A stretch of DNA of 6,009 nt from Erysipelotrichia bacterium. Its GTDB lineage: Bacteria > Bacillota_I > Bacilli_A > RFN20 > CAG-826. Positions 1-6,009 of the stretch are shown piece by piece. The translations under genes were made by a program, and so were the position numbers. The stretch covers positions 1 through 6,009 of the forward strand of contig JAAZFO010000127.1 in assembly GCA_012511695.1 (NCBI GenBank), read 5' to 3'. The notes under the pieces are model-generated. The model saw only the letters and a list, made by a program, of their open reading frames with translations, was not told the DNA's origin and ran no database searches. Positions within the stretch are counted from its first letter, which is position 1, and every line of letters begins with the position of its first letter.

Positions 1-306
1 CAAGAAAATTTTGAACAAATAGAAATCTCAGTTTCTCAACTTAACTGGGAAAAACAATTTCTAAAAGGTGAAGAAACAGTGGAAATCACCTCATATAAAG
101 ATGAAATTCTCGGCGTTGATTTGCCGCCTAAAGTCGCTTTAAAGGTTGTTCAATGCGACCCTGGAGTTAGGGGCGACACAGTGAATAAACCAACCAAACC
201 AGCAACATTAGAAACTGGTCTAGTGGTTAGGGTTCCACTCTTTATTGAAGAGGGTGATGAAATCGTAGTGCGCACTGATAAGGGCGAATATGACAGCAGA
301 GCTTAG
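1..306 (+). CDS. efp: Elongation factor P, C-terminal part (5' end outside window)
   Basis: EF-P binds the ribosome between the P and E sites and helps peptide-bond formation at consecutive prolines. The open frame enters at position 1 and ends at TAG 304-306, giving 101 residues. They match EF-P domains II and III: a QIEIS segment early on, the ILGVDLPPKV stretch at about residues 38-47, then DPGVRGDT, ETGLVVRVPLFIEEGD, and the family-typical end Y-D-SRA at the C-terminus. EF-P is normally about 185 residues, so roughly the first 85 lie upstream. That missing part includes domain I with the tip residue that is modified in many bacteria, so the modification type cannot be judged here. A GTG at 79 is internal and not a separate gene start. 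The stop codon overlaps the ribosome binding site of the next gene, which implies co-transcription. Identification is confident; the promoter is outside the window. Confidence 0.95.
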   Translation, partial: QENFEQIEISVSQLNWEKQFLKGEETVEITSYKDEILGVDLPPKVALKVVQCDPGVRGDTVNKPTKPATLETGLVVRVPLFIEEGDEIVVRTDKGEYDSRA

Positions 307-311
307 GAGGT
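305..311 (+). promoter_or_regulatory. Ribosome binding site of the UPF0154 gene
   Basis: AGGAGGT overlaps the last two bases of the efp TAG stop. It lies 6-7 bases before ATG 318, the better-spaced of two consecutive ATG codons (318 and 321). The overlap suggests translational coupling with efp. Confidence 0.8.
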
Positions 312-317
312 ACTAGT

Positions 318-542
318 ATGATGGAAATTCAAATTTGGCAATTTATTATTTGGGTCGTTGTTGCCCTCGTTGGTGGGGGTGTTGCGGGCTTTTTTATCAC
401 GCGATATTTGTTCCAAAAACAAATGAGAGACAACCCACCAATTAATGAAAAAATGATTCGTGCAATGTTCAAAAGTATGGGCCGTACCGCTAGCGAAAAA
501 CAAATTCGTGAAGTGATGCGCAGCATGAGAGATAGCCGATAA
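318..542 (+). CDS. UPF0154 (YneF-like) single-pass membrane protein
   Basis: This is a 74-residue protein of the UPF0154 family, small membrane proteins of Firmicutes and Mollicutes with no settled biochemical function. One hydrophobic segment spans about residues 6-28 and ends in a positively charged edge (TRY, then K/R), which suggests an N-out, C-in orientation. The family signature follows: NPPINEKMIR at about residues 39-48, then the SMGRTASEKQI region at 53-63 and a short basic tail. The usual family length is about 70-80 residues, so it looks complete. Two ATG codons are adjacent (318 and 321); 318 is chosen from the spacing to AGGAGGT. It lies 11 bases after efp and is followed by a strong hairpin terminator, so it closes that operon. 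Family assignment rests on the NPPINE motif and topology; function is unknown. Confidence 0.88.
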   Translation: MMEIQIWQFIIWVVVALVGGGVAGFFITRYLFQKQMRDNPPINEKMIRAMFKSMGRTASEKQIREVMRSMRDSR

Positions 543-550
543 ATACTACA

Positions 551-581
551 AAAAAACACTTCAGATAACGAAGTGTTTTTT
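551..581. terminator. Bidirectional rho-independent terminator
   Basis: Bases 551-562 (A6 then CACTTC) are the exact reverse complement of 570-581 (GAAGTG then T6), with a 7-base loop at 563-569. The stem core is followed by a T-run on both strands. The hairpin therefore can end transcription of efp-UPF0154 (stop at 542) from the left and of plsY (stop at 607) from the right. Its place between two convergent genes supports this double role. Confidence 0.9.
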
Positions 582-606
582 AATGTAATACAAAGTATTA
601 AAACTA

Positions 607-1389
607 CTAATTTGATACTTTATTTTTACTCTTAATCCATTGGACTTGTTTTTCTGTTCCAGCCTTTAAACGGGCGATATTTTGATGGTGACGCACAAAC
701 ATTATTATAATCTTAACACTGGTGACAATCGCAAAAACATAATTGCAATATAAGAGGGAGCCGTTTTGAAAAACAAACATCATTTCTGCTGGAATGAGAT
801 GGAAAGTGAATAGTGAAGAGTACAACCAAATGAAAACAAAAAATACTACACCAGCTATAAGCGAGGAGAGCGAAACAAACTTCGTTTTAAAAAGAGTAAT
901 TAAAAAAGTAGATATCGCTACAATGGCCATGCTCCACGAAGTAGAGATGATTAATCCAGCTAACGCAGAAACAGCTTTGCCGCCTCTAAAATTAGCGAAC
1001 AATGGGAAGAGGCCACCGAGCAAAGAGCCAAATGAAGCTAACCAATAAACTGGCCATTTAATTACGTAGCTCGATAAGTCAGCAGTATACATCTCATAGG
1101 CACTAGGGAGTAGCGGTGTTCCATTGTTTAGAGGCGCAAAAGTAAGAATGGCCCAACAAATAAATAGTGGAGAAATGGTTTTGAAAATATCAAAGAAAAA
1201 AACAATAAAGAAATATTTCTTTCCCCAAATTCTACCGCAATTTGTGGCGCCGCAATTGTGAGAGCCATAATCGCGAGGATCTTGGTTAAAAAGAAGTTTG
1301 CCAAGTGGAATCGAGATATTTGCGCTACCGATTAGATAACCTAAGACTAAGCACAATAAGGCGACTAATATATTAATTAATATATTCAT
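607..1389 (-). CDS. plsY: Acyl-phosphate:glycerol-3-phosphate acyltransferase PlsY
   Basis: PlsY transfers an acyl group from acyl-phosphate (made by PlsX) to glycerol-3-phosphate, giving lysophosphatidic acid, the first committed step of phospholipid synthesis, in the cytoplasmic membrane. The 260-residue product is very hydrophobic, with about seven membrane segments, the first at residues 4-22. All three family motifs are present. Motif 1 is GSANISIP (21-28) with DPRDYGSHNCGATN at 37-50. Motif 2 is FPLFANFRGGKAV at 128-140. Motif 3 is RHHQNIARLKAGTE at 233-246. ATG 1389 is chosen because GGAGGG lies 7 bases upstream; a longer form from TTG 1404 would place that site inside the gene. The protein is longer than the common 195-215 residues because of an extra polar loop at about 85-112 and a longer segment near 190-215. 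In motif 2 the usual GH before FP is GG (G125, G126). It is divergent from parE and convergent with UPF0154; the stop is TAG. Confidence 0.93.
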   Translation of the reverse strand: MNILINILVALLCLVLGYLIGSANISIPLGKLLFNQDPRDYGSHNCGATNCGRIWGKKYFFIVFFFDIFKTISPLFICWAILTFAPLNNGTPLLPSAYEMYTADLSSYVIKWPVYWLASFGSLLGGLFPLFANFRGGKAVSALAGLIISTSWSMAIVAISTFLITLFKTKFVSLSSLIAGVVFFVFIWLYSSLFTFHLIPAEMMFVFQNGSLLYCNYVFAIVTSVKIIIMFVRHHQNIARLKAGTEKQVQWIKSKNKVSN

Positions 1390-1396
1390 TTTATGA

Positions 1397-1402
1397 CCCT
1401 CC
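1397..1402 (-). promoter_or_regulatory. Ribosome binding site of plsY (decides the start)
   Basis: CCCTCC on the plus strand reads GGAGGG on the minus strand, 7 bases before ATG 1389. This spacing favours ATG 1389 over the in-frame TTG at 1404, whose codons would run through the site. Confidence 0.8.
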
Positions 1403-1416
1403 AATTTACTATTTTT

Positions 1417-1444
1417 ATTCTACTAAAATGCTTTTTATTTGCAA
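1417..1444 (-). promoter_or_regulatory. Putative plsY promoter
   Basis: On the minus strand a -35-like TTGCAA (1439-1444, 4 of 6 consensus bases) is followed after 16 bases by a -10-like TAGAAT (1417-1422, 5 of 6). This leaves a leader of about 20 bases before the plsY start. The region is AT-rich, so chance matches are possible; no transcription data are available. Confidence 0.45.
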
Positions 1445-1465
1445 CTTAATTTGTATATAATTAAG
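1445..1465. repeat. Inverted repeat over the parE -10 box
   Basis: CTTAATT (1445-1451) and AATTAAG (1459-1465) are exact reverse complements separated by 7 bases that include part of the TATAAT box. Outer CAA (1442-1444) and TTG (1468-1470) extend the symmetry with a two-base offset. It has the shape of a repressor operator but could be chance in AT-rich DNA. Confidence 0.4.
1456..1461 (+). promoter_or_regulatory. Putative -10 box of the parE-parC promoter
   Basis: A perfect TATAAT lies 26 bases before the parE GTG. Only a weak T-rich -35 (TTTTTA or TTTTAT, about 1432-1438) sits at 17-18 bases upstream. A start of transcription near 1468 would leave a leader of about 20 bases containing the ribosome binding site. 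An inverted repeat (1445-1465) overlaps this box. Confidence 0.5.
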
Positions 1466-1474
1466 ACTTGTAAA

Positions 1475-1481
1475 AGGGTGG
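1475..1481 (+). promoter_or_regulatory. Ribosome binding site supporting the parE GTG start
   Basis: AGGGTGG, preceded by AAA, lies 6 bases before GTG 1488. It is an imperfect but well-placed Shine-Dalgarno sequence. The next in-frame ATG is residue 17, beyond conserved-looking N-terminal sequence, so GTG is preferred. Confidence 0.65.
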
Positions 1482-1487
1482 TATAAA

Positions 1488-3431
1488 GTGGCAGATATTA
1501 AAAAAACAACATATACGGCTGATGATATCCATGTTATGAAAGGCTTGGAAGGGGTCAGAAAAAGACCGGCGATGTATATCGGTTCGACGAATAATCAAGG
1601 CCTGCATCACTTAGTGTGGGAAGTAGTCGATAATGCTGTTGACGAGGCTTTAGCAGGATTTGGAAAAAAGATCGTAGTCACCATGCATAAAGACGGATCA
1701 GTTTCTGTTCTTGATGAAGGTCGGGGCATTCCAGTTGGGATTAACAAAGACACTGGCCGGCCAGCGGCGGAAATTGTTTTTACTGAATTACACACTGGTG
1801 GCAAATTTAATAATGCTGTTTACAAAAGCGCAGCTGGCTTACATGGAGTAGGCGCGGCGGTGACTAATGCTTTAAGTGAATGGATGGACATAAATGTTTA
1901 TCGTAATGGTAATATTTATCATCTACGTTTCGAGGATGGCGGAAAACTAACGAGCCCTCTAGAAATTACTGGTCAAAGTAGAAAACACGGCACTTTTGTA
2001 CGCTTTAAACCCGATAAGAAAATTTTTGTCGCTGTTGATTTTAAATGGGATACTATCGCTAGCCGCCTCCAAGAAAGTGCCTTTTTAATGAAAGGTGTGG
2101 AGTTTGTATTAATTGATGAAAATAGTGGACAAACACAAAAGTTGTTATACGACAATGGACTAGTTGAATACATTAATGATGTCAATATTAACAATACTCA
2201 ACTGTGTGACATTGTTGATTTTTCAGATAGTGATCCAGAAACTAATATTAGTATTGAGGTTGCTTTTCAATACTGCAGTAAAGATTATAACGAAACGTTA
2301 TATTCTTATGTTAACAACGTTAGAACACGGGATGGGGGGACCCATGAAACTGGTTTTCGCTTCGGCCTTACTAAAGCGGTCAATGATTTTGCGGAGGCTT
2401 TTAAACTTTCCAAAGGAAAGAAGCTTGAAGGTGGCGATATTAGAGAAGGTTTAACCGCGGTTATTTCTTTAAAAATCCCAGAAGAATTACTGGAATTCGA
2501 AGGGCAAACGAAAGGAAAACTCGGCACCCCTCAGGCTACTGCTGTTGTTTCGACATTCATTTTTAATAAGTTAACTTATTATTTAACAGAAAATAAAGAA
2601 TTCGCTTTAACTTTGATTAATAAATGCCTCGATTCTCAAGCTGCGCGTCTTGCTGCTAGAAAGGCAAAAGAAGAAGCGAGAACGAATAAAAAATTAAAAC
2701 GAGATTTGATTTTAAGTGATAAATTAACCCCTGCTCAAAGTAAAGATTACGCTAAAAATGAACTCTTTATCGTTGAAGGTGATTCTGCAGGAGGGACAGC
2801 TAAAAAAGGTAGAGATCGCTTACATCAAGCGATATTACCACTTCGTGGTAAACCTTTGAATACTGATTCGATTTCGATTGAAAGACTTCTCCAAAACGAA
2901 GAAATTGCGACCATTATTAATACAATTGGTGCTGGCTTTGGACAAAGTTTTGATATCGAAGATATGAAATATGGAAAAATTATTATTATGACTGATGCCG
3001 ATACTGATGGGGCGCACATTCAAACTTTATTATTAACTTTCTTTTACCATTACATGCGCCAATTAATTGTGGCGGGGCATATCTATATGGCTGTTCCACC
3101 TTTATATAGCGTCTATAAAGAAGACGGTAAACGCACCATTCAAGAATACGCCTGGGATGATGAAGATTTAGAAAGAGCCAAGAAAAAAATCGGAAGTGGT
3201 TATAAAATAAATCGTTATAAAGGTCTCGGTGAAATGAATGCGATCCAATTAAAAGAAACGACCATGGATCCGAAGACGAGGCTTTTGATTAAAGTTGACA
3301 TTGAAGATCCTTTCCTTGCGGAAAGAAGGGTTAATATTTTGATGGGCAAAGATACCAGTATTAGGAAAGCATGGGTTGAAGAAAATGTTGATTTCAGCAG
3401 AGTTGACACCTTTGTAAAGGAGGTAAGCTAA
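1488..3431 (+). CDS. parE: DNA topoisomerase IV subunit B (ParE)
   Basis: ParE is the ATPase subunit of topoisomerase IV, which with ParC unlinks replicated chromosomes. The 647-residue length is normal for the Firmicutes family. The GHKL ATPase fold comes first: EVVDNAVDEA with catalytic-type E45 and N49, DEGRGIP at 76-82, ATP-lid HTGGKF at 102-107 and GLHGVG at 117-122. The transducer domain carries the switch QTK at 340-342. The TOPRIM domain has EGDSAGG (430-436), PLRGKPLNT (451-459) and the Mg-binding DADTDG (503-508); YKGLGEM is at 577-583. The NTIGAGFG and DTDGAHIQ stretches, plus the adjacent parC, favour ParE over GyrB. Oddities are RPAMYIG (27-33), where RPGMYIG is usual, and SAAG before LHGVG, where SGG is usual. 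Start is GTG with AGGGTGG upstream; stop is TAA 3429-3431, three bases before the parC-frame ATG, so the two form an operon. Confidence 0.96.
   Translation: MADIKKTTYTADDIHVMKGLEGVRKRPAMYIGSTNNQGLHHLVWEVVDNAVDEALAGFGKKIVVTMHKDGSVSVLDEGRGIPVGINKDTGRPAAEIVFTELHTGGKFNNAVYKSAAGLHGVGAAVTNALSEWMDINVYRNGNIYHLRFEDGGKLTSPLEITGQSRKHGTFVRFKPDKKIFVAVDFKWDTIASRLQESAFLMKGVEFVLIDENSGQTQKLLYDNGLVEYINDVNINNTQLCDIVDFSDSDPETNISIEVAFQYCSKDYNETLYSYVNNVRTRDGGTHETGFRFGLTKAVNDFAEAFKLSKGKKLEGGDIREGLTAVISLKIPEELLEFEGQTKGKLGTPQATAVVSTFIFNKLTYYLTENKEFALTLINKCLDSQAARLAARKAKEEARTNKKLKRDLILSDKLTPAQSKDYAKNELFIVEGDSAGGTAKKGRDRLHQAILPLRGKPLNTDSISIERLLQNEEIATIINTIGAGFGQSFDIEDMKYGKIIIMTDADTDGAHIQTLLLTFFYHYMRQLIVAGHIYMAVPPLYSVYKEDGKRTIQEYAWDDEDLERAKKKIGSGYKINRYKGLGEMNAIQLKETTMDPKTRLLIKVDIEDPFLAERRVNILMGKDTSIRKAWVEENVDFSRVDTFVKEVS
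3416..3424 (+). promoter_or_regulatory. Ribosome binding site for the parC-frame ATG 3435
   Basis: AAAGGAGGT is a near-perfect Shine-Dalgarno sequence inside the 3' end of parE, 10 bases before ATG 3435. It points to ATG 3435 as the ancestral parC start, although that frame is stopped by TAA 3456-3458. ATG 3501 has no comparable site. Confidence 0.8.
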
Positions 3432-3434
3432 TTT

Positions 3435-3458
3435 ATGGCTAATAAGAAAAAAGCTTAA
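3435..3458 (+). other. Seven-codon open frame (MANKKKA-stop) at the expected parC start
   Basis: ATG 3435 is correctly placed after AAAGGAGGT, but the frame reads only MANKKKA before TAA at 3456-3458. The same frame then stays open to the window end and encodes ParC. The lysine-rich start looks like an ordinary disordered N-terminus. It is most simply the broken 5' end of parC (one base from CAA, GAA, AAA or another sense codon). It could alternatively act as a tiny leader peptide whose translation stops just before the real parC start. Sequence alone cannot decide. Confidence 0.6.
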
Positions 3459-3500
3459 ATAGCCGAAGAAAAATTTACTGAAAACATCATCGTTCAACCG

Positions 3501-6009
3501 ATGGAAGATGTCATGGGTGAGCGTTATGCCACTTATGCAAAATATGTTATTCAAGATCGGGCAATTCCCGACGTTAGAGATGGATTAAAACCGGTGCAAA
3601 GAAGAATTATTTTCACGATGCATCGCAATAATAATATTTTTAAAAGACCAACGAGAAAGTGCGCGCATACTGTGGGCGCTGTGATGGGAACTTTTCACCC
3701 ACACGGTGACTCATCTATTTATGAAGCATTAGCAAGAATGAGTCAGGATTGGAAGGTCCGTTATCCTTTAATCGACTTCCAAGGCAACAATGGTAGTATC
3801 GATGGTGATGCTCCTGCGGCTTATCGTTATACCGAATCACGTTTGAGTGAATTGTCAAATGAACTCATAACCGATATCGGTAAACAAACAGTTGATATGC
3901 AACTTAATTTCGACGATACCGAATTCGAACCAACGGTTTTACCGGCGCGTTTCCCTAACTTACTGGTGAATGGTACCGAAGGTATCGCAGTAGCAATGGC
4001 TACTGAAATTCCAACACACAATCTCAATGAGATTATTTCAGCAGTAATTTATCGGATTGGGCGCAAAAGAGTAACCGTTGAAGATTTAATGCAATTTGTC
4101 TTAGGTCCAGATTTTCCTGGTGGTGGCATTATTTACCAAAGTGAAGGTTTGAAAAACATTTATCTAACGGGACGAGGGAGAATTGAAGTTTCTAGTCGGA
4201 CCGCAATCGTTAGTGGTGATGATGTAAACCAAATCATCATTACTGAAATTCCTTATAAAACCCAAAAGATTCAATTAGTTTTTGAAATCGACAAGATCAT
4301 TCATGCAAAAAAGGTTGATGGTCTTTTAGAGGTAAGAGATGAATCTGACTGGAAAGGAATTCGCATCGTTATCGATTGCAAAAAAGATGCTGATTGCGAA
4401 CTTTTATTACGCTATTTGAAAAGCAAAACAGGGCTGGAGACTTCTTACAGCGCTAATATGGTGGCCATTGTTAATGGACGTCCGAAAACCTTAAACTTGT
4501 TAACTTATGTCGATGCTTATATCGATCATCAAGTTGAGGTTGTGACAAGAAAAAGTAGATTTGATCTCAATAAATATAAAGCCAGACTACATCTTGTTGA
4601 AGGTTTAATTCAAGCGTCGTTAAATATTAAAGAAGTCGTAGAGATTATCAAAAAAAGTAAAGATAAAGCTGATAGTAAAGTTAACTTGATGAATTTTTAC
4701 GATTTTTCTAATGAACAAGCTGAAGCTATTGTGACCATGCCTTTATACAAATTAAGTCATACTGACGAGGTGACTTTAGAAAAAGAAAAAGCCCAATTGA
4801 TTAAAAATATTGCTACTTTGGAAGGCATTTTAAATGATGAGAAAAAATTAAATCGCGTCATTGTTAGAGATTTGAAGGCCATTGCGCGTAAATATGGTGA
4901 TGAACGTCGCACTTCAATTGAAGAAAAAGAAAAGATCGTCCCCATTGATAAACGTAAATTAATTGCTAAAAGCGATGTGATGATTGCCTTGACTAAAGAT
5001 GGCTATTTAAAACGCTCAAGTATTAAGTCTTATCGCAGTAGTGCGAATAACATTTTGCCAGGTTTAAAAGACGGTGACCAATTAGTGACGGCAGGTGTAG
5101 CTTCTACTACTGATTTTTTGATTTGTTTTACAAATCAAGGTAATTATATTCGTATTCCAGTTCATAAAATTCAGGAAAATAAATGGAAAGATGAAGGAGT
5201 GCATTTAAACGTCTTTTCCACTCTTGACCCTGGTGAGAAAATCATCAAAGGGCTTGCAATTACTGATTTTAGAAATGATATTTATCTAGCTTGTTTAACA
5301 AAACTAGGTCAAATTAAGCGCATGGCTTTAAAAGGGCTTGCCATAGGCAAGCGTCCACGGCTCATCCGTAATATGCGTTTAAATGAAGGAGACGAAGTTT
5401 GTAGTATCCAAGTCTTATCAGGCAATAGCAATTTGCTCGTTTTAGCGTGTGACGGCACTGCTACTTTCTTTAATGAAAACGATTTAACCATCGTGTCTAA
5501 TAGGGCTGGCGGCGTGCGGTCTATTTTTGGTTTAGGCGATAATAGTGCCGTGGCGGGGCTAGCATACGAAGACGATGAAAAAGGTAAATTCATCATGTTT
5601 ACTAACAAAGGACATTATCGCATTCTTGATAGCGCTAAGCTCAATCGCACTGCCCGTTTAGGTAAAACTCAACTCTTAATGCCTTGTTTTAAAAAAGATA
5701 GACACAAAGTAGTTGCCGCTTATAAGATTGCCGACCATGAAACCACTTTAGAAGCTAAACTTTTCCTTAATAATAACCAATATTTTATTTTAAAAATCAA
5801 AGAGATTACGGCCACAGATATGGCACGATACGCTAAGAAAAATATTGCTCTACCAAGCAGGAAGAAAGTTAGCGAAGTTTTTGATGCGAGCTTAGACATC
5901 GTCAACGAAAAAACTATTTCCTACCCGATAAAGGAAGTAAAGCCAGTGGTGAAAAAAAATGTTGATGACAACAATAAAGACGCTACAGGTGAACCAGGTT
6001 CGGAAAAAG
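3501..6009 (+). CDS. parC: DNA topoisomerase IV subunit A (ParC), 3' end outside window; 5' end interrupted by TAA
   Basis: ParC cuts and rejoins DNA in topoisomerase IV. From ATG 3501 the frame is open for 836 codons to the window end. The sequence begins MEDVMGERY, then RDGLKPVQRR (about 27-36), the quinolone-determining HPHGDSSIYEAL with unaltered Ser71 and Glu75, and PAAYRYTESR with catalytic Tyr110 (codon 3828-3830) and its Arg109. The wedge loop TEGIAVAMATEIP is near 159-171, VEGL near 366, EQAEAIV near 405-411, and a beta-pinwheel C-terminal domain runs from about 490 (repeated TKDGYLKR, TNQGNY, TKLGQIKR, TNKGHY elements). No canonical GyrA box was seen, which with the parE neighbour favours ParC. 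It is longer than the usual 800 or so residues; the end from about 808 is charged. The start is uncertain: conserved-looking codons reach back to 3459 and the good ribosome binding site serves ATG 3435, but TAA 3456-3458 lies between. ATG 3501 loses only about 9-10 residues against typical ParC; ATG 3513, with GGAAG 5 bases upstream, is another candidate. Confidence 0.9.
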   Translation, partial: MEDVMGERYATYAKYVIQDRAIPDVRDGLKPVQRRIIFTMHRNNNIFKRPTRKCAHTVGAVMGTFHPHGDSSIYEALARMSQDWKVRYPLIDFQGNNGSIDGDAPAAYRYTESRLSELSNELITDIGKQTVDMQLNFDDTEFEPTVLPARFPNLLVNGTEGIAVAMATEIPTHNLNEIISAVIYRIGRKRVTVEDLMQFVLGPDFPGGGIIYQSEGLKNIYLTGRGRIEVSSRTAIVSGDDVNQIIITEIPYKTQKIQLVFEIDKIIHAKKVDGLLEVRDESDWKGIRIVIDCKKDADCELLLRYLKSKTGLETSYSANMVAIVNGRPKTLNLLTYVDAYIDHQVEVVTRKSRFDLNKYKARLHLVEGLIQASLNIKEVVEIIKKSKDKADSKVNLMNFYDFSNEQAEAIVTMPLYKLSHTDEVTLEKEKAQLIKNIATLEGILNDEKKLNRVIVRDLKAIARKYGDERRTSIEEKEKIVPIDKRKLIAKSDVMIALTKDGYLKRSSIKSYRSSANNILPGLKDGDQLVTAGVASTTDFLICFTNQGNYIRIPVHKIQENKWKDEGVHLNVFSTLDPGEKIIKGLAITDFRNDIYLACLTKLGQIKRMALKGLAIGKRPRLIRNMRLNEGDEVCSIQVLSGNSNLLVLACDGTATFFNENDLTIVSNRAGGVRSIFGLGDNSAVAGLAYEDDEKGKFIMFTNKGHYRILDSAKLNRTARLGKTQLLMPCFKKDRHKVVAAYKIADHETTLEAKLFLNNNQYFILKIKEITATDMARYAKKNIALPSRKKVSEVFDASLDIVNEKTISYPIKEVKPVVKKNVDDNNKDATGEPGSEK

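Noticed and set aside
592..621. AAAGTAT (592-598) and ATACTTT (615-621) form a 7-bp inverted repeat around the plsY stop codon.
   Set aside because: The loop is 16 bases and the stem is AT-rich and weak. The strong hairpin at 551-581 already explains termination.
794..1048. An 84-codon plus-strand open frame inside plsY.
   Set aside because: It is antisense to the motif-bearing plsY frame and has no recognisable family features; it is an overlap artefact.
1390..1404. A longer plsY starting at TTG 1404.
   Set aside because: GGAGGG (1397-1402) is correctly spaced for ATG 1389 and would be inside the longer form.
3444..3458. Programmed frameshifting at the A-run (AAG AAA AAA G) to bypass the parC TAA.
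   Set aside because: ParC coding continues in the same frame after TAA; a -1 shift meets a TGA soon after and does not restore the frame.
3249..3554. A 101-codon minus-strand open frame across the parE-parC junction.
   Set aside because: It is opposite conserved parE and parC coding sequence and shows no protein family features.
3696..3725. Possible fluoroquinolone-resistance change in ParC.
   Set aside because: The HPHGDSSIYE region keeps the Ser and Glu residues associated with the susceptible form.
3501..6009. Mycoplasma-type code (UGA as Trp) or other stop reassignment.
   Set aside because: Trp is TGG throughout, no in-frame TGA occurs in the genes, and the early parC stop is TAA. TAA also ends parE and UPF0154, so general TAA reassignment is not supported.

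Overview
This is an AT-rich, gene-dense chromosomal segment with five genes, all belonging to well-known families. The organism is most likely a low-GC Bacillota or Mycoplasmatota relative (Bacilli, Erysipelotrichia or Mollicutes-like lineages). The reasons are the UPF0154 (YneF-type) small membrane protein, the acyl-phosphate acyltransferase PlsY, strong AGGAGG ribosome binding sites, and ParE/ParC sequences of the Firmicutes/Mollicutes type. Trp is written as TGG, and no in-frame TGA interrupts any gene, so the mycoplasma UGA=Trp code is not in use. The genus cannot be fixed from sequence inspection alone.

Layout. Positions 1-306 hold the 3' part of efp (elongation factor P), entering from the left. 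At 318-542 a UPF0154 membrane protein follows in the same apparent operon, its ribosome binding site overlapping the efp stop codon. A perfect 12-bp hairpin with A- and T-tracts (551-581) is a bidirectional terminator. It also serves plsY (1389 down to 607, minus strand), which converges on it. A roughly 100-bp divergent promoter region (1390-1487) separates plsY from parE (1488-3431, GTG start). parC starts almost immediately after parE and runs out of the right edge.

How the genes fit together. parE and parC encode the two subunits of topoisomerase IV (ATPase/TOPRIM and cleavage/CTD), which decatenates sister chromosomes. The plsY-parE-parC neighbourhood is a known Firmicutes arrangement. 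plsY makes lysophosphatidic acid for membrane lipids, and efp relieves ribosome stalling at polyproline.

The most notable observation is at the start of parC. The ATG that sits correctly behind a near-perfect ribosome binding site (3416-3424) opens a reading frame that meets a TAA at codon 8 (3456-3458). The same frame then continues open, with strong ParC similarity, to the window end. Either this copy carries a nonsense change or sequencing error, or ParC is made from a downstream start (ATG 3501 or 3513). No exotic undescribed system is visible. No CRISPR array, insertion sequence, tRNA or rRNA was seen, and no stretch longer than 300 bases lacks a gene.
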